From the NCBI GenBank assembly GCA_016719165.1, contig JADKAJ010000002.1, positions 1 to 64,000 of the forward strand: 64,000 bases of DNA. Reading direction: 5' to 3'. The notes under the pieces were generated by a model, which saw nothing but the letters and a program-made list of their open reading frames with translations, did no database searches and was not told the DNA's origin. Numbering within the stretch: position 1 is the first letter of the stretch; every line of letters begins with the position of its first letter. Positions 9,440 through 19,264 of this stretch are shown here, in pieces. Source of the stretch: Chitinophagaceae bacterium (GTDB lineage Bacteria; Bacteroidota; Bacteroidia; Chitinophagales; Chitinophagaceae). The translations under genes were made by a program, and so were the position numbers.

Positions 9440-12090
9440 TTATTTATTTACAATTAACTTTTTATAAACCACTTCTCCGCCAACTACTATACGGGCTACA
9501 TAAGTACCGGCACTCATCGTTTCGGGAAGTGAGATCATTATATTATTTAATCCGGCAGTTATTCGCTGCTTTCTTGTTAGCTGCATACTACCCTGCATAT
9601 TCAGGATACTGATTTCGATATCGCCGCCTCCGGCTGCATCAAAACGAATGGTAAGATTATCTTTTGCAGGATTAGGTGCAACGATCAAACCGGATTCAAG
9701 ATCTTTGATAGTGATGCGTTTAACCGGGCTGAACCTGTTCATTCCTGTACTTTCAATTAACCGCAGGCGGTAATAAGATATACCTTTCAAAGGATTTGCA
9801 TCTATGGATTCATAATTATATGTACCCGCTGTACCATTTGCATTAACCGTAGTAATTTTAGTCCAGTTGATATTGTCCCGGCTTCTTTCTATCTCGTAAG
9901 CATACAGGCCGGCATCTTCAGATACTTCCCAGTTCAATTTTACTTTCTTATCCTGAAGACTTGCTTCAAAGTTTAATAAATGGTTAGCCAACGGAAAATT
10001 ATCTACTAATATCCTGTAATCTTCTACTTCACCATTAGTAAAATAACCGGTCGGATGCGAAGTTGTCATACCTGCCGACCCTGCTGTAATACGGATGCGC
10101 AGGTAGGTAAAGTCACCATTCGAAAATGTATTGGTAGTAACCGGCCAGTATAACCAGAAATTTTGAGAGGATGCGGATGTCGGTACGGTAATGGGTGTAA
10201 TGGCTTCAGCCGCATCAAAAACGCCGTTACCGTTATAATCTAACCAGGCAATCATAGTGGCATTAGCTCCGCTGTTATTAAATGCAGCAACCTGCACCAC
10301 ATAGCCGCCGCCACCCGGTGCCATAATGGGTGTATAGGCCAATCCATCATCTGTATCATCTGTTCCTGTTGTACCTATTTTCCAAAATTCTCTGTTCCAG
10401 GTGGCACCAAGTCTAATCAATTCTGATCGCTCATGTACAGCAGGACTTTGTGTAGAGGGATCTGCATAGGGATCATAAGTATCTGGTGCATCACCAAAAT
10501 CACATTTGGGGCGAAAAGGGTCAGACGCATCTCCAGCCCCCACCCAGGTGGTCAGAAGGCCTCACCAGGAACTTTTTTGGACAACAGCCCTGTACCGGTA
10601 CTGCTATTAGTTCCATCTTCATTGTATTGACCAACACTATCTCTGACAAAGTATAATTCCATTCCAACTCATACCCGACTGACCTCCATATGGTATTATT
10701 TAAATTAGGATTTTGATATAGGCGTCTATTACCCGTCATCATATTGAAATGATGATAAGCACTATACTTATACTTGAATGGAGACGAACCTGCTCTCGCA
10801 GTATTATAATCATAAATAACACCATCTCTGATGATAAAATCTGCCCAATCATGAAATGAACTATCGTTTCCATTTCTATAAGCTGGTATTGCCATTACCT
10901 GGTTAGCAGTTAATGGGTTTTGAGAACCATCGAAATTAATTGCCCAGATTATAGATTCCCTTGTAACTGTTGATCCACCAGAACCATGTCTACCACCTTC
11001 AACTCCGAGATAAAGTATGTTGTTATAAAAAGCTCCTGCACCAGATTCTACACCTCATTAAAAGTTGGCATATTAAAAGCAGTTGAAATATCTGCTATTA
11101 CAGTAGAATTGTTTCCGTATTGAAATTATACCTTTATTGTCTTATTATTTCTGGGATTGGTTAAGATCCATCTGTTACATAATACAAATACTTATTTACA
11201 GGATCATAGCCAAATGAGTTAATGTAGGGGGTTGAAGCTGTCTCTGAGAATAAAAACCAGCATCTTCCCGTAGCAGGATCCATCATATAAGCTGATTTAT
11301 TATCCGGAGTTACAATAAAATAATCAGGCTGGTTTTGAGTGGGCCCTACAAATGGCCTGTTTGAAAATCCCTGGTGCCAGTTGGTAGGAAAGGTTCCATT
11401 TACACAGGCATTAATATCAGAAAGCCAGAAAACGGGGTCACTGCCTCTTGTAGTTACTGTTATTGTAACAGAATTAACCAATCCTGGTACTGTAACTGTA
11501 GCAGAACCATTGTTAGAGTTATTAGCTACATCTCCAGCAATTGCCGTTATAGTTCTCGTAGTGGGTACACCTCCAATTGTGTGGTTAGCACCTCCTGCAA
11601 TATTAACAGTTGTTGCGGCCCCAAGATTATCAGTAGCTGTAATTGTAAACACTGCACTACCATCAATATCGTATAGAGTGAAATTTGGGGCAGATACTGG
11701 GGTATCAAATGTAATGGTAATGATCTGGCCATCAGCACCTGGATTATACTGTACATCTTCACCTGCATAATTGGCAATATCTCCGGTATGAGTTGCATTC
11801 TCAGCACTGATTCCTGCACCCGGGTTCACTAAATCTGCATTGTTAGTGGCAATAGTAACATAAGTAGTACCAATAGCAAATCTTTGGGTTTGCTCCATGG
11901 CATTTGTAACATAATTATTATTCCAGTTGGCCCTAGGTGCTAGATTATTACCGCTATTGTGATAATAATCCAGGTTATCCCAGTTCAGTTGCGCCTGGGT
12001 ATATCCACCGGGGCATTGTGCAACGGCTTTTTCAAAAGTGATAAATAAACAAATTGCAGAAGCAATCAGCTGGAAATAACGATTTTTCAT
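9440..12090 (-). pseudogene. GEVED-domain T9SS secreted protein, several frameshifts
   Basis: A signal peptide (MKNRYFQLIASAICLFITF..AVAQ) starts at 12090. The N-terminal part (11161-12090) is a beta-rich region ending SFGYDPVNKYLYYVTDGS. A middle part is spread over frames from 10895 to 11160. The last part (9440-10543) holds a GEVED domain (WLDYNGNGVFD..FTNGEVEDYRI), an Fn3-like module and a T9SS sorting domain from VAPNPAKDNL to YKKLIVNK. Frame changes occur near 11140, 11055 and 10540. As with its neighbour, conserved sequence continues across each break. If whole, it would be about 880 aa and surface-exposed or secreted. Ligand and role unknown. Confidence 0.7.
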
Positions 12091-12372
12091 GAGACAGAGT
12101 TTGGATACTGGTTTTTCTAAAAATTGGCTTTTGATTAAAATCGTCTGTCCCCACTGTTCTACCAAATGCTTACTATCCTGGACACAAGATTTTCGTACGC
12201 TAAAATGAGAGTATTTACTTAGAAATACAACGCTTTCGTAAAGTTTCAGCGATAATAAAGTACAAGTACAAACCATCCTCGTAAATCATACAAAGACGCC
12301 TGGTATTTTTACGAAAAAGGCCTCAAAAGCGACTCATTATAAATCGCTATTTTTACTGATAATCTGAACGGT

Positions 12373-13458
12373 ATGAGTCAACATAAACCAGTAATTGGCA
12401 TTTCCTGCGGTGACCTGAATGGCATTGGCATTGAACTGATCATAAAAACTTTCTCCGATAACCGTATCCTGGAGCATTGCACCCCTATTATTTTCGCTTC
12501 CGGGAAAGCGATTAACTTTTACCGCAAATCAATCCCGGAGACAAACTTCAATTTCCAGAATATAAAAGACTTTAGCCGGATCAATTCAAAACAAGTCAAC
12601 CTGTTCAACTGCTGGGAAGAAGAAGTACAGATCACCCCTGGTCAGTTAACCGATATCGGGGGAAAATATGCGGTACTTTCCCTGCAAACCGCTGTAGCTG
12701 CATTAAAGCAAAAGCAAATTGATGGACTGGTGACCGCACCCATCCACAAAAAAAATATTCAATCAGCTGAATTCAATTTTACCGGGCACACTCCCTACCT
12801 GAAGAATATTTTCGGGGTGAATGATGTGGTCATGATGCTTTGTGCCGGTGATTTTCGGGTGGCCCTGGTAACTGAACATGTTCCCGTCAGTGAAATTACC
12901 AAACATATTACCAAAGAAAATATCATCAGCAAACTTAAAATCATCAACCAAAGCCTTCAAAAAGATTTTGGTATAGATAAACCCCGTATTGCGGTATTGG
13001 GATTAAATCCGCATGCTGGTGATGAAGGTCTGATTGGAAATGAAGAAGAAATGATCATTAAACCTGCCATTAAGGAAGCCAAGAATAATAATTTGCTCGT
13101 TATCGGACCTTATAGTGCCGATGCCTTCTTTGCCCGACGCAGTTTTGAAAAATTTGATGCGGTATTGGCCATGTACCATGACCAGGGACTAATTCCGTTT
13201 AAGACACTGGCTACCGGTGAAGGTGTAAACTACACTGCCGGATTGCCATCCATTAGAACCTCTCCGGACCACGGAGTGGCATTTGATATTGCCGGCAAGG
13301 ACAAAGCAGATACTTCGTCTTTCCTGACTGCCCTTTTTGAATGTATTGATATTTTTAACCGCAGAAACGGCTATGAAGAAAGCCGGAAAAACCCATTACG
13401 GAAAATGACACCGGCTATATTGGCAAATGCCAAAGATGAGATAATTGAAGAAGGCTAA
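12373..13458 (+). CDS. pdxA: 4-hydroxythreonine-4-phosphate dehydrogenase PdxA
   Basis: PdxA oxidises 4-phosphohydroxy-L-threonine in the DXP-dependent pyridoxal 5-phosphate pathway. The 361-aa protein begins PVIGISCGDLNGIGIELI, the family N-terminus. The three divalent-metal histidines are visible in FTGHTPYL, NPHAGDEG and MYHDQGLIPFK. The C-terminal SPDHGVAFDIAGK loop is also typical. Its length is slightly above the common 330 aa. It reads alone on the plus strand, convergent with the LolA-like gene 3 bp away. No terminator is evident between them. Confidence 0.94.
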   Translation: MSQHKPVIGISCGDLNGIGIELIIKTFSDNRILEHCTPIIFASGKAINFYRKSIPETNFNFQNIKDFSRINSKQVNLFNCWEEEVQITPGQLTDIGGKYAVLSLQTAVAALKQKQIDGLVTAPIHKKNIQSAEFNFTGHTPYLKNIFGVNDVVMMLCAGDFRVALVTEHVPVSEITKHITKENIISKLKIINQSLQKDFGIDKPRIAVLGLNPHAGDEGLIGNEEEMIIKPAIKEAKNNNLLVIGPYSADAFFARRSFEKFDAVLAMYHDQGLIPFKTLATGEGVNYTAGLPSIRTSPDHGVAFDIAGKDKADTSSFLTALFECIDIFNRRNGYEESRKNPLRKMTPAILANAKDEIIEEG

Positions 13459-13461
13459 ACT

Positions 13462-14151
13462 TTAGTTGAAAACAGAATCAGGTACGCCTTTATTAATACT
13501 GTAACCGGAATACACAATTTCAACCTTACCCTTTTTATTTTTCATTTTATCTGCTGGTTCAGTTTTTTTAGACCCATCATCATAGTCAAACGTAATGCCC
13601 TTGGGTAATTTATAATCTTTTGTGTTGAAAGAAAAATTCACTTTGTCGGCCAGGCCATACGCTGCATACTTACCGTATGTCATCTCCAGTTCATAAGTGC
13701 CATTTTCCTTTGTCGTTGTCTTAGCCTTTTTAATCAATGAAAGCATTTCATCAATATACAATGTAGACAAAACCACCTCTGCATTATCATCTTTGGGTAG
13801 CAATTTAATGATACGGAGATTCGTACCCGATTCTTTTCCAACATCTATTATGTCGAACCCGTTGGTATTGATAAAAATATTATTCAGGTTGATATTCACC
13901 GATCCTTTGGGAATAAAGGAAATACCATTTTCATTATTTATCCTGAGCTTATTGGGTTTTTTATAATACACTTTGACATTAGCAATCGGAGCCTTAATAA
14001 AAATCACATTGGTTTTCATTTTACCGCTGGCCTCATAATCATTTACTTTTTCCAGTTTTGCCTTCACATTATTAATAACCTCTTCAGCTGTCTGTGCTTT
14101 TGCCACAAATGCCCCGCACATAAAAAAGATAAGAAAAAGAATATTTTTCAT
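13462..14151 (-). CDS. LolA-like outer-membrane lipoprotein-sorting protein
   Basis: A 229-aa periplasmic protein with a signal peptide (MKNILFLIFFMCGAFVAKAQ). The body starts TAEEVINNVKAKLEKVNDYEASGKMK and has the alternating beta strands of the LolA/LppX superfamily, which bind lipids in a hydrophobic half-barrel. ATG at 14151 is chosen because the 15 upstream codons precede the signal peptide and overlap the permease. It follows the ABC permease by 11 bp, so all three genes probably form one transcript. A role in moving lipids or lipoproteins handed over by that exporter is an inference. Confidence 0.65.
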   Translation of the reverse strand: MKNILFLIFFMCGAFVAKAQTAEEVINNVKAKLEKVNDYEASGKMKTNVIFIKAPIANVKVYYKKPNKLRINNENGISFIPKGSVNINLNNIFINTNGFDIIDVGKESGTNLRIIKLLPKDDNAEVVLSTLYIDEMLSLIKKAKTTTKENGTYELEMTYGKYAAYGLADKVNFSFNTKDYKLPKGITFDYDDGSKKTEPADKMKNKKGKVEIVYSGYSINKGVPDSVFN

Positions 14152-14162
14152 TCTGCCAGGAT

Positions 14163-15053
14163 TTAAGTGAGAATATCTTTTTTTCTGAACACCCAAACAG
14201 CCGTACTGAAGAAAAGAATAATATAAGCAACCAATATTCCAAGGCTTTTTAATACAGCCGGTAAATTTTCAATACTTCCATTAATGGTAGTACCCTCCGC
14301 ATCCGCCTTTACATAGAAAAAGCCTTTCCAGGCTACCATATGAGATGTAAACAAATAGGGTTTGACAGTTGTATCATAGATTGGAATATTCATTTCAGAT
14401 AAAATAGTGAAAACAATTACAATACTCATTGTTGCAATTATCGGACCGATAGAATTCTCAGCAAATACACTTAATAGAAAAGCCAGCGCCGAAACAGTAG
14501 TAAGCGCCACTGCCGCATAACCAAAGGCTGCAAAATACCGCCATAACACATCAAAGCTTTTCATTTGTTCTATCCCTTCCGATCTCAGCACCACCAGGTC
14601 ATTGGTGCCGAAAATGAGCATGCTTCCAAACAAAGCCAGGGCTGCCATCCAGATCAGCAAAGCCAATGTATATACTACTGAAGCTGCAAATTTCACCAGC
14701 ATATATTCAGTACGGCTTACGGGTTTGGTTAAGGACAGCCTTAATGTTCCCATATTTGCTTCCCCCGCAATAGAATCCCCGGCAATTAATGCAACGAGCA
14801 ATGGCATCTGAATCAGTAATGTATTAAGGATCACGAAACAGATCAGATAACCATTGAGCAATCTTCCTTTAAAATCATCAGAAAATTCAAACGATCCTGA
14901 CAGGTTGCTCATTAACAGATCCACATAAGATTTCCCGTCAAATTTCAACGCCACCTGTATCAGAAAAACAATGGCAGCAATAGCGCCAAAGGCAATATAG
15001 GTGCGGGGCCTTTTGAATATTTTAAACAACTCTATTTTAAGCAACTTCAACAT
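14163..15053 (-). CDS. ABC-2 type transporter permease
   Basis: A 296-aa membrane protein starting MLKLLKIELFKIFKRPRTYIAFG, the usual cytoplasmic lead of ABC-2 permeases. About six hydrophobic segments follow, near residues 20-38, 68-90, 110-135, 170-195, 205-225 and 265-290. The motif GTLRLSLTKPVSRTEYMLVKF around residue 100 is the cytoplasmic loop that contacts the ATPase. Its start lies 17 bp inside the ATPase gene, indicating translational coupling. Substrate unknown. Confidence 0.85.
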   Translation of the reverse strand: MLKLLKIELFKIFKRPRTYIAFGAIAAIVFLIQVALKFDGKSYVDLLMSNLSGSFEFSDDFKGRLLNGYLICFVILNTLLIQMPLLVALIAGDSIAGEANMGTLRLSLTKPVSRTEYMLVKFAASVVYTLALLIWMAALALFGSMLIFGTNDLVVLRSEGIEQMKSFDVLWRYFAAFGYAAVALTTVSALAFLLSVFAENSIGPIIATMSIVIVFTILSEMNIPIYDTTVKPYLFTSHMVAWKGFFYVKADAEGTTINGSIENLPAVLKSLGILVAYIILFFSTAVWVFRKKDILT

Positions 15054-15969
15054 TTGACTGCCCGGTTGTTAATGATAAAAAATAATCTTCAAGTGAGTGT
15101 TTGGAATGCAATGAAATGACATTTACGTCCATCCTGACCAGCTCTTTCATCACTTCCGGCACTTTATTCCGGTGCAACTTCATCAGCACACAATCATTCC
15201 TTTTGCCTTGTACAAATCCCTTTAAGGATGATTGCATTAGTTTATTGTACGTTTCGCTATCGTCTGTTGTTTTCAATTCAACAATAGTTTCCGCAGGGTC
15301 AAACAATTCATTTACTTTTCCTTCAACCAGTTTCTTTCCTTTATCGATTATGATCATAGAATCAGCAATCAGTTCCATCTCACTTAATAAGTGTGACGAG
15401 ATCAATAAGGTCTTATGCATATCGCGGCTGAGCATAAGAATAAGATTCCGGATATCAGCAATCCCCTGCGGATCGAGGCCATTAGTTGGTTCATCAAGGA
15501 TGATAAGTTTGGGGTCATGCACCAATGCTATCGCAATTCCCAACCGCTGTTTCATCCCCTGCGAATATGTTTTTACTTTGCTGTGTGCCCGTTGTTCCAA
15601 TCCCACCATCGCCAGTTGATCCATTAATTTTTTTTCAGAAATTTGGATACCACTCATCGCTGCAAAAATGCGCAGGTTCTCCAATGCCGTCAGATACTTG
15701 TAGAGATCGGGTCGCTCAATGATTGCACCAACCTGCCTCAGGATTTCTTTCCGGTGCTTTTGCAAATCCAGGCCAAAGATTTCGATAGTTCCTGATGTTG
15801 GTTTGATAAGTGTGAGCAGCATCCGGATGGTAGTGGATTTACCGGCTCCGTTTTGTCCCAAAAATCCATATACCTGGCCTTCCTGTACAGTAAAGGAAAG
15901 ATCATTCACTGCTTTTAAATCCCGAAAAGACTTGGTAAGATGTTTTACTTCGATAATTGGTACCATCAC
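15037..15969 (-). CDS. ABC transporter ATP-binding protein
   Basis: A 310-aa ATPase of the ABC-2/CcmA class. Walker A is GQNGAGKST at about residues 39-47, the signature is YSQGMKQR, and Walker B is LIILDEPTNGLD followed by the switch His in LISSHLLSE. The about 80-residue C-terminal extension is common in drug and lipid exporters of this class. It drives the permease encoded immediately downstream. First gene of the three-gene unit 15969-13462. Confidence 0.9.
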   Translation of the reverse strand: MMVPIIEVKHLTKSFRDLKAVNDLSFTVQEGQVYGFLGQNGAGKSTTIRMLLTLIKPTSGTIEIFGLDLQKHRKEILRQVGAIIERPDLYKYLTALENLRIFAAMSGIQISEKKLMDQLAMVGLEQRAHSKVKTYSQGMKQRLGIAIALVHDPKLIILDEPTNGLDPQGIADIRNLILMLSRDMHKTLLISSHLLSEMELIADSMIIIDKGKKLVEGKVNELFDPAETIVELKTTDDSETYNKLMQSSLKGFVQGKRNDCVLMKLHRNKVPEVMKELVRMDVNVISLHSKHSLEDYFLSLTTGQSNVEVA

Positions 15970-15979
15970 TGACAGATAA

Positions 15980-16276
15980 CGGGCAAAGGTATTAAAGGTT
16001 CGCCCCTGCTAATGAAGTATTTAAGAGTTTAAGAAAATATTTCTTACCAAAGACTTGCAAATGTTACGTTCATACACTAGGTTTGTTTTCGATTCGGAAA
16101 ACCACATTTACCCACGTAAAACTACTATAAACATCCGTACCAAAACTCACTGTCCTCTCCACCAATTGAGTACGTATCTTAAAGTAGAAGCAACATTGGG
16201 ATAAAATATCAACCGAAAACTAACATCCAATATTTCTGTGGGCCATTTGAAGATCAAATTCAAAAAACCCTAAGAA
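15980..16276. other. Intergenic region, no gene seen
   Basis: About 300 bp between divergent genes. A short hairpin GTTTTC/GAAAAC at about 16085-16102 has no T-run and no tRNA-like cloverleaf. Promoters for both sides presumably lie here, but I see no clear TAnnTTTG pair. Confidence 0.4.
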
Positions 16277-16690
16277 ATGACAAAGTACCTTATTCTGGCG
16301 ATCGTATTAACCTGGAAGCTACCAGATGTGCATTGGAGCAATCAAAATGACTATGCCCCTTTTACAAGCCTTTCTTTTCAAAGACATAAAGAACCAAAAT
16401 TCCCGGGCAGGGTTATCAGCCTGGATGGCACAATTAACAATAATAAAGTGCTTTTAAACTGGAAAGTAGAAGAAAATGAAGCAGTTTACATGTTTGAAGT
16501 TGAAAAAAGCATGGATGGTAAAAATTTTACGACCGCAGCAATTGTTTTTGGCACTGATAAATCCGAAACGGAAGAATACCGTTTTTTTGAAAAAGCAAGT
16601 AAACCAAAATCAGTGTACAGAATTAAGTTGATAAATAAACAACGCCAGGTAGCCTATTCAAAAATAATAACTGTAAGCCCGGCCAGTTAA
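16277..16690 (+). CDS. Small exported Fn3-like protein
   Basis: A 137-aa protein with a short hydrophobic N-terminus (YLILAIVLTW). Residues about 45-135 match the Fn3-like module that precedes the sorting domains of the T9SS proteins in this window: VLLNWKVEENEAVYMFEVEKSMDGKNF then YRIKLINKQRQVAYSKII. No sorting domain follows, so it resembles a lone Fn3 module. A small ORF lies 13 bp downstream. Function unknown. Confidence 0.6.
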   Translation: MTKYLILAIVLTWKLPDVHWSNQNDYAPFTSLSFQRHKEPKFPGRVISLDGTINNNKVLLNWKVEENEAVYMFEVEKSMDGKNFTTAAIVFGTDKSETEEYRFFEKASKPKSVYRIKLINKQRQVAYSKIITVSPAS

Positions 16691-16703
16691 ATAAATTAAA
16701 AAC

Positions 16704-16847
16704 ATGTCAGAAAAAATAAACAAGTCGCTGAAGCAGGAATATAACCGGTTGAAAAAAGCGGTTGAAAAAATATTAAATGTAAAAAAGCAGCAAACTCCCC
16801 AGCTTATTTTGCAACCTATACGAAATAATAACAGGGTAAGCCATTAA
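16704..16847 (+). CDS. Small basic protein (47 aa)
   Basis: An ATG ORF of 47 codons starts 13 bp after the Fn3-like gene and ends just before a terminator. The translation is rich in Lys and amphipathic (MSEKINKSLKQEYNRLKK..), likely a helix. No family recognised. The position inside a transcription unit closed by a terminator supports it being real. Confidence 0.4.
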   Translation: MSEKINKSLKQEYNRLKKAVEKILNVKKQQTPQLILQPIRNNNRVSH

Positions 16848-16885
16848 CCAACCCTCACCTTTTTCATACACTTAGAGTATCAAAA

Positions 16886-16917
16886 GAGAAAAAGCCCTTT
16901 GTCTAAAGGGCTTTCTC
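16886..16917. terminator. Bidirectional terminator between convergent genes
   Basis: Stem GAGAAAAAGCCCTTT/AAAGGGCTTTCTC with loop GTCT. T-rich or A-rich flanks serve both the plus-strand small genes ending at 16847 and the minus-strand regulator ending at 16916. Confidence 0.7.
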
Positions 16918-17209
16918 ATTTTCCGTTTTTACCAAGATAAGATTGCAGGTTCGTAACATACTCTTCAAAAGCCTTGATCCCCTGCTTTGTTATTCTACAC
17001 GATGTTTGGGGATAGTTATCTTTAAATTGCTTTGTCACATCTATATAACCGGCATCTTTTAATTTTTGTATCTGCACACTAAGGTTACCGGCAGTTGAGT
17101 TTGTTTTCTCCTTAATAAAGGTAAATTCTGCCTCTTTCACACTAATAAGCAGTGACATAACAGCTAAGCGAAGCTGCGAGTGCAATATAGGGTCAAGTTC
17201 TTTAAACAT
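16916..17209 (-). CDS. Winged-helix transcriptional regulator
   Basis: A 97-aa single-domain regulator: LDPILHSQLRLAVMSLL, then the helix-turn-helix FTFIKEKTNSTAGNLSVQIQKLKDAGYI and a wing. This is the MarR/ArsR-like domain (often HTH_34) found beside small membrane proteins in Bacteroidota. It overlaps the upstream membrane-protein gene by 8 nt, so it probably controls its own operon. Effector unknown. Confidence 0.8.
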   Translation of the reverse strand: MFKELDPILHSQLRLAVMSLLISVKEAEFTFIKEKTNSTAGNLSVQIQKLKDAGYIDVTKQFKDNYPQTSCRITKQGIKAFEEYVTNLQSYLGKNGK

Positions 17210-17876
17210 GGGCAGCCGTTAATTCCCTTTTTGCTTTCCTGTAATCTTTCTCCATAATGATACCCGGTACCAGCCATGCAAAAATGGAAGACAGGGCAAC
17301 CAATATCAGATCTGTCTTAACTGGAGTATAAATTGTAACAAGACAAGACACCCAGCAAAGCAACCCTCCCCAAAGCATCGGTTTAAACTTCATACTTATC
17401 CCTGTAACAAAAGTGGGCAATCCATAAAGCATCAGGAAAAAAGAAGAGTTGAATTCATACAATTTGAAAGGTATTGCAGAGCCTGTTAGTTTTCTGTATT
17501 CATCGGCAGCGGGCCCCCACTGATTGTACATAACGCTGGTAGTATAAATCATCAGGAAAATGCAGATCCCAAAACCCAGCCATAATGAATCCATAAACCC
17601 ATCATCATAGGTCTTTACTTTTCTTTCCTTTTTTTCTTTTACTGTAAAATAAATCTGTGGAATTACTGCGACAATCGTAAGCAGGTATATATCAAATGGC
17701 AGCCTGTACTCAAAATGCAATTCAGACAATCTTACCAATGAACAAATTGCTATTACAGCCCCCCACATAATTGCGGCAATACCTGTATCATGACAGGCAT
17801 CTTTCGCTTTATTGATCATTTGCGTAATCAGGTCAAGGCTTTCCTTTTCAGTCAGTGTTTTTTCCTGTCCGTTCAT
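17202..17876 (-). CDS. Multi-pass membrane protein, paralogue of the next gene
   Basis: A 224-aa protein. It starts with a cytosolic helix (LTEKESLDLITQMINKAKDACHDTG) and then has about six membrane segments. The same layout and motifs (SLQLIQSMINKTKQNM, then KVRTYDDGF/VRTYVDDN) occur in the 17891-18481 gene, so the two are tandem paralogues. It is coupled to the winged-helix regulator by an 8-nt overlap. No enzymatic motif is visible. A regulator-linked membrane pair is the only functional clue. Confidence 0.65.
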   Translation of the reverse strand: MNGQEKTLTEKESLDLITQMINKAKDACHDTGIAAIMWGAVIAICSLVRLSELHFEYRLPFDIYLLTIVAVIPQIYFTVKEKKERKVKTYDDGFMDSLWLGFGICIFLMIYTTSVMYNQWGPAADEYRKLTGSAIPFKLYEFNSSFFLMLYGLPTFVTGISMKFKPMLWGGLLCWVSCLVTIYTPVKTDLILVALSSIFAWLVPGIIMEKDYRKAKRELTAAHV

Positions 17877-17890
17877 AGTAATACAATTTG

Positions 17891-18481
17891 TCAGTTAGCA
17901 GTTTTGTTTCGGTTCCTTAACATATGCGCAGGGATAATATAACTGATCAGAATAGCCCCTGCACCAAAAAGCATCTGGTAATCATAATGCACAAATGTGG
18001 ACCCTATGGCAAGAGCCCAGGCAACGATTCCCCCGATTATCAGCGGTCTGAACTGAATAAAATTGCCGGATACAAATGTGCCAAGACCATATAACATTAT
18101 GAAGAATGGAAAAATTACAGTGCCCCAGCCCAATTGGGTGAGGATCATACCCAAAACAAAAAAGCTTATAGCCATGCCCGCCCAAAGGTGCTTCATATTA
18201 TCATCAACGTAGGTTCTTACTTTCATGGCTTTCTTTTCCCGTTGCCCCTGGTAAACAGAAAACAGGATACCAATAATGATCACAGTCCATACCATATAAT
18301 GTTTTTCATACTGCAAAATATGCTTCAGCATAAACTGAGCGGTACAGGCAAAAAATGTAAGCCAGCCCCAAACAAGAAAATAAATACTGTTATCAGACAT
18401 ATTTTGCTTCGTCTTATTGATCATGGATTGAATAAGCTGAAGACTTTGCTCGGGTGAAAAATTTTCGTTTGACATAACCAT
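17891..18481 (-). CDS. Multi-pass membrane protein, first gene of the regulator operon
   Basis: A 196-aa protein with the same plan as its downstream paralogue: an N-terminal helix (SPEQSLQLIQSMINKTKQNMSDN), about six hydrophobic segments and a central basic loop REKKAMKVRTYVDDNMKHLW. ATG at 18481 or 18475 could be used (MVM). It is 14 bp from the second membrane gene. A terminator separates it from the upstream TPR-like gene, so it likely has its own promoter. Function unknown. Confidence 0.65.
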   Translation of the reverse strand: MVMSNENFSPEQSLQLIQSMINKTKQNMSDNSIYFLVWGWLTFFACTAQFMLKHILQYEKHYMVWTVIIIGILFSVYQGQREKKAMKVRTYVDDNMKHLWAGMAISFFVLGMILTQLGWGTVIFPFFIMLYGLGTFVSGNFIQFRPLIIGGIVAWALAIGSTFVHYDYQMLFGAGAILISYIIPAHMLRNRNKTAN

Positions 18482-18489
18482 TTTTTAAA

Positions 18490-18518
18490 AAGCAAAAAGC
18501 AGCCAGTTCCCGGGCTGC
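18490..18518 (-). terminator. Rho-independent terminator
   Basis: Minus-strand stem GCAGCC/GGCTGC with an 8-nt loop followed by TTTTTGCTTTTT, just after the stop at 18537. Confidence 0.7.
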
Positions 18519-18536
18519 CCGGTTCGCAAAATAATT

Positions 18537-19181
18537 TTAATCCAGTGTAAGAAAATATTTAACCTGGCTTATGCCCCACGAAGGATGAATACTGCTGGCA
18601 GGCTTAAACGCTTCAAATTTTTTCATAGCTTCTTCAAACAATCTTTTTCCTTCTGTTTTACTACCACCGTACTGTTCCGGAGTATAATATTTATCAATAC
18701 CCTCCAGAAGATATACCCTTGGATTCTCCGGATTCAAACCCTTCGCTACTTCCAGTGCCTGCGCAGCTGACTGGCCGAATGTCATAAAACGGTTCATCGG
18801 GTCAGCCATCATTTTACCAGTATTGAACATTTTTTTCAGGCACATGATCTCAGAATTATTCTTCTCCAGTTCTTCTGCCTTTGCCAGTAAGGGCTCTGCT
18901 ATCTCCATCAGCGGATCAACCTTTTCAAGTTCTTGTGTCTGAAAGTATCCGTTTGCCTTATTGATGTGACAAAGCGCCGCATAATAAAAAGGCAACCACA
19001 TTGTTTTTTCTGCATTGGCAATTCTTTCAAAAGAATTTGCCAATTGCGTAAGCCCATCAGGACTACGGGTGGTATCCACTGCGGGCACCAGGGCTTCCAT
19101 TGCTTTTATATATTTTTCACTTTGGGCAAACGAATTGATTAAAATAAAACTGGTAAGTAAGACAAAAAAACTTTTTTTCAT
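18537..19181 (-). CDS. Secreted TPR-like protein
   Basis: A 214-aa protein with a signal peptide (MKKSFFVLLTSFILINSFAQ). The rest is helical and resembles degenerate tetratricopeptide repeats: FYYAALCHINKANGYF, MEIAEPLLAKAEELEKNNSE, QALEVAKGLNPENPRVYLLEG. It is periplasmic. The gene lies downstream of the TonB receptor at 19265 with an 83-bp gap and no terminator between, so it may share its transcript. Role unknown. Confidence 0.7.
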   Translation of the reverse strand: MKKSFFVLLTSFILINSFAQSEKYIKAMEALVPAVDTTRSPDGLTQLANSFERIANAEKTMWLPFYYAALCHINKANGYFQTQELEKVDPLMEIAEPLLAKAEELEKNNSEIMCLKKMFNTGKMMADPMNRFMTFGQSAAQALEVAKGLNPENPRVYLLEGIDKYYTPEQYGGSKTEGKRLFEEAMKKFEAFKPASSIHPSWGISQVKYFLTLD

Positions 19182-19264
19182 TGTATAAAATTTAATTTAG
19201 TGATAAATAATTTTTGTATTGTTTATGAGCCCGGTTACGAATAAATTATTGACCCTTTTTACTA

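Noticed and set aside
11339..11770. 143-codon plus-strand frame in the GEVED gene
   Set aside because: Shadow of the Thr/Ala-rich minus-strand coding sequence; no start context or family.
16085..16102. tRNA T-arm-like sequence
   Set aside because: No acceptor or anticodon arms around it; only a short isolated hairpin.
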